Source: JBBSTY01 sp038235385 | Lineage (GTDB): Bacteria > Actinomycetota > Acidimicrobiia > Acidimicrobiales > Acidimicrobilacustridaceae | NCBI GenBank assembly: GCA_038235385.1 | Contig: JBBSTY010000093.1 | Location: forward strand, 1-17,287 | Reading direction: 5' to 3' | Length of the DNA: 17,287 nt | Shown here: positions 8,044-17,094 of the stretch, piece by piece | Numbering within the stretch: position 1 is the stretch's first letter | Layout of the letters: each line of letters opens with the position of its first letter | Made by a program: the position numbers and the translations under genes | Notes under the pieces: generated by a model | Database searches by the model: none | The model's input: the letters and a program-made list of their open reading frames with translations, nothing else | Told to the model about the DNA's origin: nothing

Positions 8044-8066
8044 CCGGCATGCGGTGGCCGGATCGA

Positions 8067-8417
8067 TCAGGCGGCGCGACCGGCGAGGGATCGCAGGTGG
8101 GCTCTCGCCTCCTGGGCGACACCCCGCGCGTTCGCCATGGCCTCGCGGGCTGGGCCGGGGAGGCCGTCCTCGAGTTGGTCGAGCGCAAGATCGACGCGGG
8201 CCTCGATCGCCGACAGCCGCGCATCGAGGTCGTGGGTGGCGGCGTCGAACCGTTCGGTGAGCGAGTCGACCGCGCCGGTCAGCGAGGTGAGGTCCACCGA
8301 GGGTGGTTCCAGCCGGGCGCGCAGGTTGGTGGCCCCGATGACGCCGAGGCCGACGGCGATGAAGAGCGCGTCGCGGAGTCGGTGGGCGGTCGTGAGGGAG
8401 AGGTCGTGGACGGGCAT
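8067..8417 (-). CDS. small membrane-associated coiled-coil protein, unknown function
   Basis: A 116-aa protein. Residues 11-16 are polar and basic, residues 17-30 (ALFIAVGLGVIGAT) are hydrophobic, and from 43 on the chain is a long amphipathic helix. LTGAVDSLTERFDAATHDLDARLSAIEARVDLALDQLE (46-83) has coiled-coil heptads, and an Ala/Arg helix follows from 90 to 113. The opening HRLRDALFIAVGLGVIG resembles short actinobacterial proteins of unknown role; the overall build recalls phasin-like helical proteins. I cannot assign a function. The ATG at 8417 is fixed by the AGAAGG site 4 nt upstream. The gene has its own likely promoter and precedes the GT4 and rmd genes on the same strand with a 35-nt gap. 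It may be a membrane scaffold, but that is a guess. Confidence 0.8.
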   Translation of the reverse strand: MPVHDLSLTTAHRLRDALFIAVGLGVIGATNLRARLEPPSVDLTSLTGAVDSLTERFDAATHDLDARLSAIEARVDLALDQLEDGLPGPAREAMANARGVAQEARAHLRSLAGRAA

Positions 8418-8421
8418 GGCA

Positions 8422-8427
8422 CCTTCT
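8422..8427 (-). promoter_or_regulatory. ribosome-binding site AGAAGG of the coiled-coil protein gene
   Basis: AGAAGG on the minus strand lies 4 nt before the ATG at 8417. It decides the start among in-frame codons of a very long antisense-type open frame. Confidence 0.6.
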
Positions 8428-8471
8428 GGTTCGAGACGGCGTCCGACGACGTCGACGGGAATGTGCGAAGC

Positions 8472-8500
8472 AGAGTACGCAGGGTGTGTAACAGGTGCAA
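8472..8500 (-). promoter_or_regulatory. candidate promoter TTGCAC-N17-TACTCT
   Basis: On the minus strand TTGCAC (8500-8495) and TACTCT (8477-8472) are 17 nt apart, the ideal sigma-70 spacing. This is the only place in the window where both boxes are recognisable. The predicted leader of about 48 nt carries the AGAAGG site. It drives the coiled-coil protein and perhaps the GT4 gene. Confidence 0.45.
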
Positions 8501-8562
8501 GCGGATGGCCGGGGGGCCGCGGGCCGGTTCGGTCGGTGCGCGGAAGGTCCTGGACCGCCGCC

Positions 8563-8582
8563 GCCCCCGTTCGGGCGGGGGC
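8563..8582. other. GC-rich hairpin in the divergent intergenic region
   Basis: GCCCCCG at 8563-8569 pairs fully with CGGGGGC at 8576-8582 around a 6-nt loop. It lies in the 225-nt space between the divergent coiled-coil and GT2 genes, upstream of both predicted promoters. It therefore is not a leader structure for either gene. No coding frame with a credible start was seen in this gap. Its role is unknown and it may be chance in GC-rich DNA. Confidence 0.3.
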
Positions 8583-8626
8583 CTTCCGACCGGGGTGGGG
8601 TGCCCGGAACGGGGGACGGGGGCGAC

Positions 8627-8632
8627 TACCGT
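8627..8632 (+). promoter_or_regulatory. candidate -10 box (TACCGT) of the GT2-DUF5719 operon
   Basis: TACCGT lies 10 nt before the GTG at 8643. GGAAC at 8606-8610, about 16 nt upstream, could serve as an ECF-sigma-like -35 box, although the -10 is not a typical ECF one. No Shine-Dalgarno sequence precedes the GTG, so a leaderless or near-leaderless message is likely. Confidence 0.4.
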
Positions 8633-8642
8633 GGCGCCGACC

Positions 8643-11600
8643 GTGGCTACCCCTGATCCCGCCCGACCCGGGCCCGCCGAGCCCCTGCGCGCCGAGCGCT
8701 CCGCGTCCGCGACCGGTGCGCCGGCCGAGCAGACCTCGGGTGTCGACGAGGAGCTGGTGGCACCACCGGTCGTGGTGGTCATGGTGGCCCACGATCCCGG
8801 TGCGTGGTGGACCGACGTGCTCGCCAGCCTGGCGATGCAGACCTACGCCAACCTCTCGCTGCTCGTCATCGACACCGCCAGCGCCCGAGATCTCGGTGCC
8901 GAGCTCGCTCGGGTCATGCCCGCTGCCCACCTGCGTCGCCTCGATCACGACCCCGGCTACGCCACGGCCGCCAACGAGGCACTGGGTTCGGTCGAGGGCG
9001 CGTCGTTCCTGCTGCTGTGCCACGACGACGTGGTGTTCGACCCCACCGCGGTGCAGACCATGGTCACCGAGGCGTTCCGGTCGAACGCAGGCGTCGTCGG
9101 TCCCAAGGTCGTCGAGTGGGACGACCCCCGCCGCCTGGTGTCGGTGGGTCTCGGCGCCGACAAGTTCGGCGCGCCGTCGCCGCTCGTCGAACGGGGCGAG
9201 CTCGACCAGGAGCAGCACGATTCGGTGCGCGACGTGTTCACCGTCCCCGGTGGCGCGATGCTCGTCCGCTCCGACCTGTTCACCACCCTGGGTGGGTTCG
9301 ACCCCGGCATCGACTTCCTCGGCGAGGACCTCGACTTCTGCTGGCGGGCCCACGTCGTCGGCGCCCGGGTCCTCGTGGCCCCGGGGGCAACCGTGGCGCA
9401 CCGTCTGGCGCTCGACGAGCGCCGGGACACCTCGGACCGCCGGCGGCTCGTCCGGCGCCACCGCCTCCGCACCGTCCTGACCTGCTACGGCCGGGCGCAC
9501 CGCATCCGCATCGTCCCGCAGGCGGCGCTCCTGGCGGTTCTCGAAGCCCTCTACGCGCTGCTGTTCGGGCGGCTCCGCCATGCCGGCGACGTCGTCGTCG
9601 CGTGGACGTGGAACCTCCGTCGTCTCGGCGACATCCGTCGGCGCCGCCGCCAGCTCGCCGGCATCCGCCGCGTGTCCGATCCGGAGGTCAGACGACTCCA
9701 GGTGTCGGGCAGCGCGCAGCTCACCAGCGTGTTCCGAGGCCAACGGGGGACGGGCGACGATCGGCTGCGCTCGATGGCCGGCGCCGGTCGCGGACTGGCC
9801 CAGACCGTGCGATCCGGCAACGCCCGGGTGTCGCTCGTCGCGTGGGGGATCGTGGCGGTCGTCCTCGCCATCGGATCGCGCGACCTGCTCACCGGTTCGA
9901 TCCCGGCGGTGGGGGAGTTCGCCGAGTTCTCCGTCTCCGCGGGCGATCTGCTCAGCCAGTGGGTGAGCGGGTACCACCAGGCCGGGCTCGGGTCCGACCA
10001 GGCCAACGCCACCGCGTACGGCGCGCTCGGCATCCTCGGTTTCGTCTTCCTCGGGGCGATGGGAACGCTGCGCAAGGTGCTGATCCTCGGGATGCTCCCG
10101 CTCGGCGTGATCGGGATGTGGCGCCTGGCCCGACCCATCGGCTCCCGACGATCGCGTGCGGTGGGTCTCGTGCTCTACGCCGTGATCCCGGTGGCGACCG
10201 GAGCCATGGCGGTGGGCAGCTGGAGCGGGCTCGTCGTGTACGGGTTCGCGCCGTGGATCGTGAACCAGCTCGCCCGGGCCTCGCGCCTGGCTCCGTTCGG
10301 GCTGGTCGGGGGTGGGTCCGGCCCCGGTGTCACCGAACGGTCGATCGTGCAGCGCATCTTCGTCCTGGGTGTCCTCACGGCGGTCGGCTCGATCATGGTG
10401 CCGGCCCTCGTCGTCCTCCTCGTGGGCATCGCGGTCGCCATGGCGATCGGTGGCCTCGTGGTGGGCCAGGTTCGCGGCATCGTCCGGCTCCTGGTGGTCA
10501 CCTCGGGTGCGGTGCTGGTCGCCGCCATCTTGCAGCTCCCGTGGAGCTTTGAGTTCGCCACGACCTCGTGGGCCGACGTCATCGGCCTCCGCTCGGCCGG
10601 CGACCCGGCGAGCGACCTCGGCGCGATCCTGCGGTTCACGCCGAACGATCCGTCGTCGTCCGCCCTCGGGTGGGCCGTGCTGGTGACCGCGGCGCTCGCG
10701 CTGCTCATCGGCCGCCAGTGGCGGTTGGGGTGGGCGATGCGGGGGTGGGCCGTGGCCCTCGCCTCGTGGGGCGTGCTGTGGGCCGGCTCGCAGGGAGCGC
10801 TCGGCGGGTACCTCCCCGCCCCGGAGCTGCTCCTGGCGCCTGCGGCGGTGGGCCTGGCCCTCGCCGGTGCCATGGGCATGGCGGCGTTCGAGGTCGATCT
10901 GCCCGACTACCTCTTCGGTTGGCGCCAGATCGCGTCGCTCGTGGCCGGAGCCGCCCTCGTCGTGGCGATCGTGCCGTTCGTGCAACGATCCTTCGACGGC
11001 GACTGGGACCTGCCGCGTGGCGACTTCAACCCGTTGCTCGTCAACCTCCAGAGCCCGAGCGAGTCGTTCCGCATGCTGTGGATCGGCGAACCCGACGTCA
11101 TGCCGGTGACCGGATGGGATCTGCCGGCGTCGACGGCGGGCGATGCCGATTCGGCCGATCTGGTCTACGCCACGACGACGGGTCGGACGCCGGTCGTCAC
11201 CGACCTCTGGCCCGGCTCGAGCGAGGGATCCACCGGCCAGCTCACCGAGGCTCTGCGGGCCGCCGCCGCCGGCGAGACCACCCGTCTCGGCGCGCTCCTC
11301 GCGCCGATGGGGGTCGAGTACGTCGCGGTCCCGAGGCGGCTGGCCCCGTTCCCGTACGTCGGCGAGGACCAGTCGAGCCCGACAGCCCTGCTCGACGTGT
11401 TGGCGAGCCAGCTCGATCTGGCACGCGTCGAGCTCGTGCCGGGCATCGACGTGTACCGCAACACGGCATGGGGCCCGACCCGTGCGGCGCTGCCGCCCGA
11501 CACGTCGGTGCCGGCGGGTGGTGGCCAGGACATCACCGATCGGGTCATCCCGGAACTGGCGGGCGCCCCCACCGCGCTCGGCGACCTCGCCGGTCCGACG

Positions 11601-11906
11601 AACGCCTCGGGACGTCTCGACGACCCGGCGACGGTGTACCTGTCGACTGCCGCCAGCGACCGCTGGCAGCTCAGCGCTGACGGTCAGCCGGTCGATCGAG
11701 GCGATGCCCTGGGTTGGGCCAACCAGTACCGCGTCGACCATCCCGGCGCGCTGGAGCTGACCTACACCACACCGGCGCTGCGCTACGCCTGGCTGGGCCT
11801 CCAGGCGTTGTTGTGGGTGCTGTGCCTGTGGTACCTGTGGCACTCCCGGGTCGCCAAGGAAGATGCACGCGACCGAGCTCGATTGCGCAAGGCGGTCGAC
11901 CTGTGA
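8643..11906 (+). CDS. large membrane protein with N-terminal GT2 glycosyltransferase domain
   Basis: A 1087-aa protein. Residues 43-285 are a GT2 GT-A domain of the WbbL/rhamnosyltransferase kind: VVVMVAHDPG (44-53), LLVIDTAS, GYATAANEAL (105-114), the DxD-like HDD (127-129), VPGGAMLVRSDLF (201-213) and GEDLDFCWRAH (227-237) with the catalytic acid and the D-x2-W signature. From about 395 to 780 there are roughly eight to ten membrane helices. An extracytoplasmic region follows (about 781-1045), then a last helix and a basic cytoplasmic tail ending at 1087. The first outer loop (SQWVSGYHQAGLGSDQANA, 438-456) recalls loops of GT-C type enzymes, so the membrane part may itself be a transferase or a glycan handler; this is inference. 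The start is the GTG after TACCGT; GTG 8631 is an alternative that would destroy the box spacing. It overlaps the DUF5719-like gene by GTGA. It probably acts in envelope glycan assembly. Confidence 0.85.
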   Translation: MATPDPARPGPAEPLRAERSASATGAPAEQTSGVDEELVAPPVVVVMVAHDPGAWWTDVLASLAMQTYANLSLLVIDTASARDLGAELARVMPAAHLRRLDHDPGYATAANEALGSVEGASFLLLCHDDVVFDPTAVQTMVTEAFRSNAGVVGPKVVEWDDPRRLVSVGLGADKFGAPSPLVERGELDQEQHDSVRDVFTVPGGAMLVRSDLFTTLGGFDPGIDFLGEDLDFCWRAHVVGARVLVAPGATVAHRLALDERRDTSDRRRLVRRHRLRTVLTCYGRAHRIRIVPQAALLAVLEALYALLFGRLRHAGDVVVAWTWNLRRLGDIRRRRRQLAGIRRVSDPEVRRLQVSGSAQLTSVFRGQRGTGDDRLRSMAGAGRGLAQTVRSGNARVSLVAWGIVAVVLAIGSRDLLTGSIPAVGEFAEFSVSAGDLLSQWVSGYHQAGLGSDQANATAYGALGILGFVFLGAMGTLRKVLILGMLPLGVIGMWRLARPIGSRRSRAVGLVLYAVIPVATGAMAVGSWSGLVVYGFAPWIVNQLARASRLAPFGLVGGGSGPGVTERSIVQRIFVLGVLTAVGSIMVPALVVLLVGIAVAMAIGGLVVGQVRGIVRLLVVTSGAVLVAAILQLPWSFEFATTSWADVIGLRSAGDPASDLGAILRFTPNDPSSSALGWAVLVTAALALLIGRQWRLGWAMRGWAVALASWGVLWAGSQGALGGYLPAPELLLAPAAVGLALAGAMGMAAFEVDLPDYLFGWRQIASLVAGAALVVAIVPFVQRSFDGDWDLPRGDFNPLLVNLQSPSESFRMLWIGEPDVMPVTGWDLPASTAGDADSADLVYATTTGRTPVVTDLWPGSSEGSTGQLTEALRAAAAGETTRLGALLAPMGVEYVAVPRRLAPFPYVGEDQSSPTALLDVLASQLDLARVELVPGIDVYRNTAWGPTRAALPPDTSVPAGGGQDITDRVIPELAGAPTALGDLAGPTNASGRLDDPATVYLSTAASDRWQLSADGQPVDRGDALGWANQYRVDHPGALELTYTTPALRYAWLGLQALLWVLCLWYLWHSRVAKEDARDRARLRKAVDL

Positions 11907-14143
11907 GCGCTCGACGGAACAAGAAGCGGATCGAACCGGAGGGACCGGACCGGACCGCGGCCGATCCCGTCTCGGGACGATCCCGCAAGGCCCGACGCAA
12001 GGGCCGTCGCTCGGCGACGTCGGCGCAACCGGCGACGCCGATCCCTGAGGCGCTCGCAGCCATCACCGCCGACCTCGGAGGAGCCCCGCAGGCGGATCCG
12101 ACCGGTCCGACCGGTCCGACCACCCCGGTGGCCCCGGTCGCCTCGTCGTCCTCGTCCTCATCCGCCTCCTCGGCTCCGGAGGCCTCGGTGGAGGCAGCCG
12201 AGATCGCCGCGCTCACCACCCGCCATCGCACCGAGGCGCTCACCCCGACCGCCCCCGAGCCGATCGCCCCGCGGATGCGGGCCTTCCGGCTCCCGGCCCT
12301 GGTCGTGGTGGTCGCGCTCCTCGTCGGCGCCGCGCTCGTCGACCGGCGCGATGCGGATCCGACCGTCGACACCTCGGCCCCGACCGATCTGGCGCGGATG
12401 GCACCCGTGGCCAGCGCTCCCGATGCCCGCTCCTCGACCTTCTACTGCGCCGGCGGCACGGCGCTCGGATCCACCGACCCGGTCGAGCCGTCCGTCGTCG
12501 AGGAACCGACACCCGATGCCACATCCGATCCGGGGAGCAGCACCGGTTCACCCGACGCAACCACGGTCGCAGCGGGGCCGGACCCCGTGGTCGCCGAGCA
12601 TCGCGTCACCATCGCCAACTTCTCCGACCGTGATCAGCAGGCCGTGGTCACGGTGGTGCCGAGCGTCGGCGACAAGGTCGTCGAGACCAGGACCGTCGCC
12701 GCCCGCACCCGGACCACGGTGACCCTGTCCGATCTGGTGCAGGCACCTCAGGCCGCGGCGCTGGTGGAGACCGACGGGGGGGAGGTGGCGGTCGAGCACG
12801 AGGTGGAGGGACCCCACGGCCGCGCCGTCAGCTCGTGTGCCTCCTCCGCCGCATCCTCGTGGTACTTCCCGGCGGGCACGACGCGACTCGGCACCCGCCA
12901 CGTGTACTCGGTGTTCAACCCGTTCCCCCAGCAGGCGGTCGTCGACTTCTCGTTCATGGTCTCCGAGGACGGCGGCCGCCAGGCCACTCGCCGATCGGAC
13001 AAGCTCGAGGGCATCCTCGTGCCCCCGCAGAGCGTCGTGGCCGTCGACATCACCGACATCATCACCGTGCGCGATCAGGTGGCGACGACCGTCACGACCC
13101 GCTCCGGTCTCGGCCGGGTCGTCGTGGATCAGGTGATGGACTCCGACGGGCGCAGCAACTGGCCCGAGAGCTTGTCGCTGACCCTCGGTGCGCCGGTCGC
13201 CGCCCCCACCTGGTTGTTCGCCGACAACCGACCGCTCGGCGACGGCGTCGAGACGTCCTTCGTGGCCTACAACCCCGGAAGCGTCGATGCCGACGTCGAG
13301 ATCTACGTCGAGGTCGACGGTCAGGCGCCCGGTACCCGGATCGAGCCGTTCGTGGTCACGGTCCGCGCCGGCCAGTACGCGAGCGTCCCCGTCGGAGCCG
13401 ACACCCGGATCCCGGTGGGGTTCGGCGCTTTCGTCGTGGCCGTCAGCCGCAACGACGTCCCGGTCGTCGTCGAACGCGTGATGCGACAGACCGAACCCGT
13501 CGACCCCGACGGTGCCACCTTCACCATCGGGAGCCCGCTCCTGGCCCGGAGCTGGTTGGTGCCGGTCGGCGGGATCGACGGGCAGGAGTCCATGCAGGTG
13601 TCGGTGGCCAACCCGTCGGTGTCCGAGACCGTGACCCTCACCGTCGATGCCGTCGGCGAGGGCGACCAGGGCGCCCTCGATGACTTCGACGGGGTCACCC
13701 TGGCACCCGGGGCCCGCACCGTGGTCGATCTCTCCGATGCGCAGGGCGCCGCCTCGCTGATGCTCCGGGTCCGTGCATCGGGACCGGTGATCGTGGGCCA
13801 GTGGTTCGCCTTCGACGATCCGGGCACCCTCTCGGACGTGGTGCCCTTCCCGGTGGCCGGTTCGCTTGTGCTCCCCGGTGGCGAGGTCGTCGACCGCAGC
13901 GACACCGACGTCGTGGAGCCCGAGCCCTACGACGGACCGCTGCCGGATGCCGGAACCGTTCCTCCGGGCACGACACCCACCACTGAGGCGCCGCCTGGCA
14001 GCGACGTGATCGCACCGGACGAGTCGACCACCTCCACCGCACCCGACAGTGGTGTGGTGCCCGCGGGGCCCGATGCCGGCGTCGACCCGGCCACGGGTGC
14101 GGCCGTCGATCCGAACGCGCCGACCACGGTCGCGCCCGGGTAG
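11903..14143 (+). CDS. membrane-anchored extracytoplasmic protein, DUF5719-like
   Basis: A 746-aa protein. The N-terminal 127 residues are cytoplasmic and disordered: basic (NKKR, RRKGRR), with Gly-Pro-Thr repeats (67-73) and a serine run (81-87). One helix at about 129-146 is followed by an outer part of beta-strand repeats. Cysteines at 182 (FYCAGG) and 312 (SSCASS, then SSWYFPAG) bracket the first outer domain, as in DUF5719 proteins as I recall them. HRVTIANFSDRDQQAVVTV, YSVFNPFPQQAVVDFSFMV, SFVAYNPGSVDADVEIYV and QVSVANPSVSETVTLTV are four related beta-sandwich-type openings, suggesting tandem domains. The last about 50 residues are Pro/Thr/Gly rich. The gene starts with GTG inside the GT2 stop, so the two proteins are made together and probably work together at the outer face. 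No enzymatic motif is visible. The assignment is by layout and neighbours. Confidence 0.8.
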   Translation: MSARRNKKRIEPEGPDRTAADPVSGRSRKARRKGRRSATSAQPATPIPEALAAITADLGGAPQADPTGPTGPTTPVAPVASSSSSSSASSAPEASVEAAEIAALTTRHRTEALTPTAPEPIAPRMRAFRLPALVVVVALLVGAALVDRRDADPTVDTSAPTDLARMAPVASAPDARSSTFYCAGGTALGSTDPVEPSVVEEPTPDATSDPGSSTGSPDATTVAAGPDPVVAEHRVTIANFSDRDQQAVVTVVPSVGDKVVETRTVAARTRTTVTLSDLVQAPQAAALVETDGGEVAVEHEVEGPHGRAVSSCASSAASSWYFPAGTTRLGTRHVYSVFNPFPQQAVVDFSFMVSEDGGRQATRRSDKLEGILVPPQSVVAVDITDIITVRDQVATTVTTRSGLGRVVVDQVMDSDGRSNWPESLSLTLGAPVAAPTWLFADNRPLGDGVETSFVAYNPGSVDADVEIYVEVDGQAPGTRIEPFVVTVRAGQYASVPVGADTRIPVGFGAFVVAVSRNDVPVVVERVMRQTEPVDPDGATFTIGSPLLARSWLVPVGGIDGQESMQVSVANPSVSETVTLTVDAVGEGDQGALDDFDGVTLAPGARTVVDLSDAQGAASLMLRVRASGPVIVGQWFAFDDPGTLSDVVPFPVAGSLVLPGGEVVDRSDTDVVEPEPYDGPLPDAGTVPPGTTPTTEAPPGSDVIAPDESTTSTAPDSGVVPAGPDAGVDPATGAAVDPNAPTTVAPG
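12101..12118 (+). repeat. two tandem copies of a 9-bp unit inside the DUF5719-like gene
   Basis: ACCGGTCCG occurs twice in a row, preceded by a degenerate copy ending in GATCCG. It encodes the Gly-Pro-Thr units at residues 67-73. A run of seven serine codons (12143-12163) follows closely. Such runs can change length by slippage and keep the frame, here in a cytoplasmic linker. Confidence 0.6.
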
Positions 14144-14146
14144 GTT
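14141..14146 (+). promoter_or_regulatory. candidate -10 box (TAGGTT) built on a stop codon
   Basis: TAGGTT begins with the TAG stop of the upstream gene and ends 8 nt before the ATG at 14155. It fits the leaderless pattern seen elsewhere in the window. There is no -35 match and no Shine-Dalgarno site. Confidence 0.4.
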
Positions 14147-14154
14147 CGACACCG

Positions 14155-14607
14155 ATGGAACGTGTGGTGATCACCGTCGTGATCGTCGCCGTGGCGGTCG
14201 TCGTCGCGGTGGTGCTGCAACGACGCCGGCCCGATGCCCCGACCCAGTCGTCGTGGACCGTCCCGGCCCAACTCGATCGACGTGACTTCGAACACCCCGA
14301 TGCCGACTGGCTCGTGGTCGTGTTCACATCGGCCTCGTGTGCGTCGTGCGCGAGCGTCAAGGAGAAGGTCGCCCTGCTCGAGAGCGCCACCGTGGCGGTG
14401 CACGACGTCGAGGCCGTCGCCGACAAGGACCTGCACGACCGCTACGGCATCGACGCGGTCCCGACCCTGGTGATCGCCGATCGCGAGGGTGTGGTCGCCG
14501 CCTCGTTCGTCGGTCCGGTCACGGCGGCCGACCTCTGGGCCACCATGGCCGAGCTCCGAGAGCCCGGGAGCGTGCCCCCCGGCTGCGATCACGGCCAGAC
14601 GGCCTGA
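14155..14607 (+). CDS. membrane-anchored thioredoxin-like protein
   Basis: A 150-aa protein. Residues 4-21 are a valine-rich membrane helix followed by QRRRPD. From about 33 on there is a thioredoxin fold: WLVVVFTSASCASC (52-65) holds the active-site pair C62-A-S-C65 in place of the classical WCGPC, VEAV-ADKDLHDRYGIDAVPTL has the cis-proline (P103) after the usual strand, and the C-terminal helix contains DLWATMAEL. A third cysteine, C144, lies near the end. The arginines right after the helix suggest that the thioredoxin domain faces the cytoplasm, unlike secreted disulfide proteins. Substrate is unknown. It lies 11 nt after the DUF5719-like gene, which has two outer cysteines; a functional link is possible only if the domain is in fact outside. 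The family call is confident. Confidence 0.85.
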   Translation: MERVVITVVIVAVAVVVAVVLQRRRPDAPTQSSWTVPAQLDRRDFEHPDADWLVVVFTSASCASCASVKEKVALLESATVAVHDVEAVADKDLHDRYGIDAVPTLVIADREGVVAASFVGPVTAADLWATMAELREPGSVPPGCDHGQTA

Positions 14608-14640
14608 TCCCATCCGACAGGGCCGATCCCATCCGACAGG
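14606..14640. repeat. direct repeat of 16 bp, 3-nt spacer, at a gene end
   Basis: GATCCCATCCGACAGG occurs at 14606-14621 and again at 14625-14640. A shortened third copy (GATCCGAC) starts at 14643. The first copy begins within the stop codon of the thioredoxin-like gene. It lies in the convergent gap with ftsH. It looks like a local tandem duplication; the repeat itself has no recognisable function. Confidence 0.7.
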
Positions 14641-14671
14641 CTGATCCGACGCGGTCGGCCGACCCTGCGGG

Positions 14672-14675
<4 letters not shown>
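14641..14675. terminator. imperfect stem-loop between thioredoxin-like gene and ftsH
   Basis: CTGATCCG 14641-14648 pairs with CGGGTCAG 14668-14675 (one T:G pair). The perfect 12-bp palindrome GGTCGGCCGACC at 14653-14664 lies inside the loop. It covers the end of ftsH. The position between convergent genes fits a bidirectional terminator, but there is no T-run. Confidence 0.4.
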
Positions 14676-16657
<1,982 letters not shown>

Positions 16658-16658
16658 G

Positions 16659-16690
16659 GCGTTCAGCCTAGGGGAGGGTCCGCAGAACGC
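16659..16690. promoter_or_regulatory. inverted repeat GCGTTC-N20-GAACGC around the ftsH -10 box
   Basis: GCGTTC at 16659-16664 is mirrored by GAACGC at 16685-16690. On the ftsH strand, one arm lies where a -35 box would be and the other covers the predicted start of transcription. This is a possible operator, but 6-bp arms 20 nt apart may occur by chance. Confidence 0.3.
16665..16670 (-). promoter_or_regulatory. candidate -10 box (TAGGCT) of ftsH
   Basis: On the minus strand TAGGCT is followed by 7 nt and the ftsH ATG. This spacing puts the transcript start at or next to the start codon. No ribosome-binding site competes, so a leaderless ftsH message is likely. Confidence 0.5.
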
Positions 16691-16745
16691 GGGTGCGCGG
16701 GGACCGGTTGCGCACGGTCTCCGGCGGTGACGGAGCCTCGCTCGG

Positions 16746-16979
16746 TCAGGATGCCTGCGCTCGCGCGTCGAACAGCGGGGTGACGACCCGTCGACGGTCG
16801 TGCAGCTCCCAGCCCATCGGGATGGTGAGGCCGTCGGCGTGACGGTTGCACAGGTCGTAGGTCGCGGGGTGGGCCTCGCTGGCGGCGTCGACGAGCCAGG
16901 CCGTGCGGTTGGCGTAGTCGTAGCCGAGCGTGGCGGCGGCAGGTTCGCTGCACGCGGACCGGTTGCACTGGCGCATCAT
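16746..16979 (-). CDS. small Cys/His protein, DUF3499 type
   Basis: A 77-aa protein. Cysteines 5 and 10 (QCNRSAC) and the pair C44/H47 in YDLCNRHADGLTIPMGW form a C-x4-C ... C-x2-H set that could hold one zinc ion. The middle, ATLGYDYANRTAWLVD, is a short beta-hairpin-like stretch. The pattern matches the actinobacterial DUF3499 family as I remember it (Rv3258c in M. tuberculosis). In many actinobacteria its gene lies beside whiB2, manB and a metallopeptidase gene. It is shorter than most members, lacking their C-terminal extension. There are two adjacent ATG codons; the first, at 16979, lies 8 nt after a TACCGT box, while the second (16976) would have a GAGG site 5 nt upstream. The role is unknown; zinc binding is inferred from the ligand pattern. 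Confidence 0.85.
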   Translation of the reverse strand: MMRQCNRSACSEPAAATLGYDYANRTAWLVDAASEAHPATYDLCNRHADGLTIPMGWELHDRRRVVTPLFDARAQAS

Positions 16980-16987
16980 GGCCTCAG

Positions 16988-16993
16988 ACGGTA
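16988..16993 (-). promoter_or_regulatory. candidate -10 box (TACCGT) of the DUF3499 gene
   Basis: TACCGT on the minus strand ends 8 nt before the first ATG. It is the same hexamer as before the GT4 and GT2 genes. Confidence 0.45.
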
Positions 16994-17081
16994 GTCATCG
17001 CACGCGGCGGCCGGTGGGATGGTGGCCGTCTGCCGTCGGGGTAGGTCCACCGCCCGGTTCGGCCCGTTGGCGGCGGTCGCG

Positions 17082-17087
17082 TACGCT
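17082..17087 (+). promoter_or_regulatory. candidate -10 box (TACGCT) of the gene at the right edge
   Basis: TACGCT is followed by 7 nt and the ATG at 17095. TTCGGC at 17058-17063 is a poor -35 match at 18 nt. This and the DUF3499 promoter are back to back in a 115-nt gap that holds no other feature I can see. Confidence 0.45.
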
Positions 17088-17094
17088 TCGGACC

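Noticed and set aside
6154..9480. A 1108-codon plus-strand open frame across rmd, GT4 and the GT2 start
   Set aside because: It is antisense to two clear enzymes and out of frame with the GT2 domain, low in hydrophobic structure and without any motif. It is a GC-bias artefact.
8067..11843. A 1258-codon open frame on the minus strand opposite the GT2 gene
   Set aside because: It is Arg/Gly/His/Glu-rich with no domains and mirrors the third-position GC of the plus-strand gene. Only its last 116 codons (8417-8067), beyond the GT2 gene and behind a ribosome-binding site, look real.
12548..14152. A 534-codon minus-strand frame opposite the DUF5719-like gene
   Set aside because: The composition is His/Asp/Gly/Arg-rich, as expected of an antisense frame in GC-rich DNA, and the plus-strand gene has clear topology and coupling.
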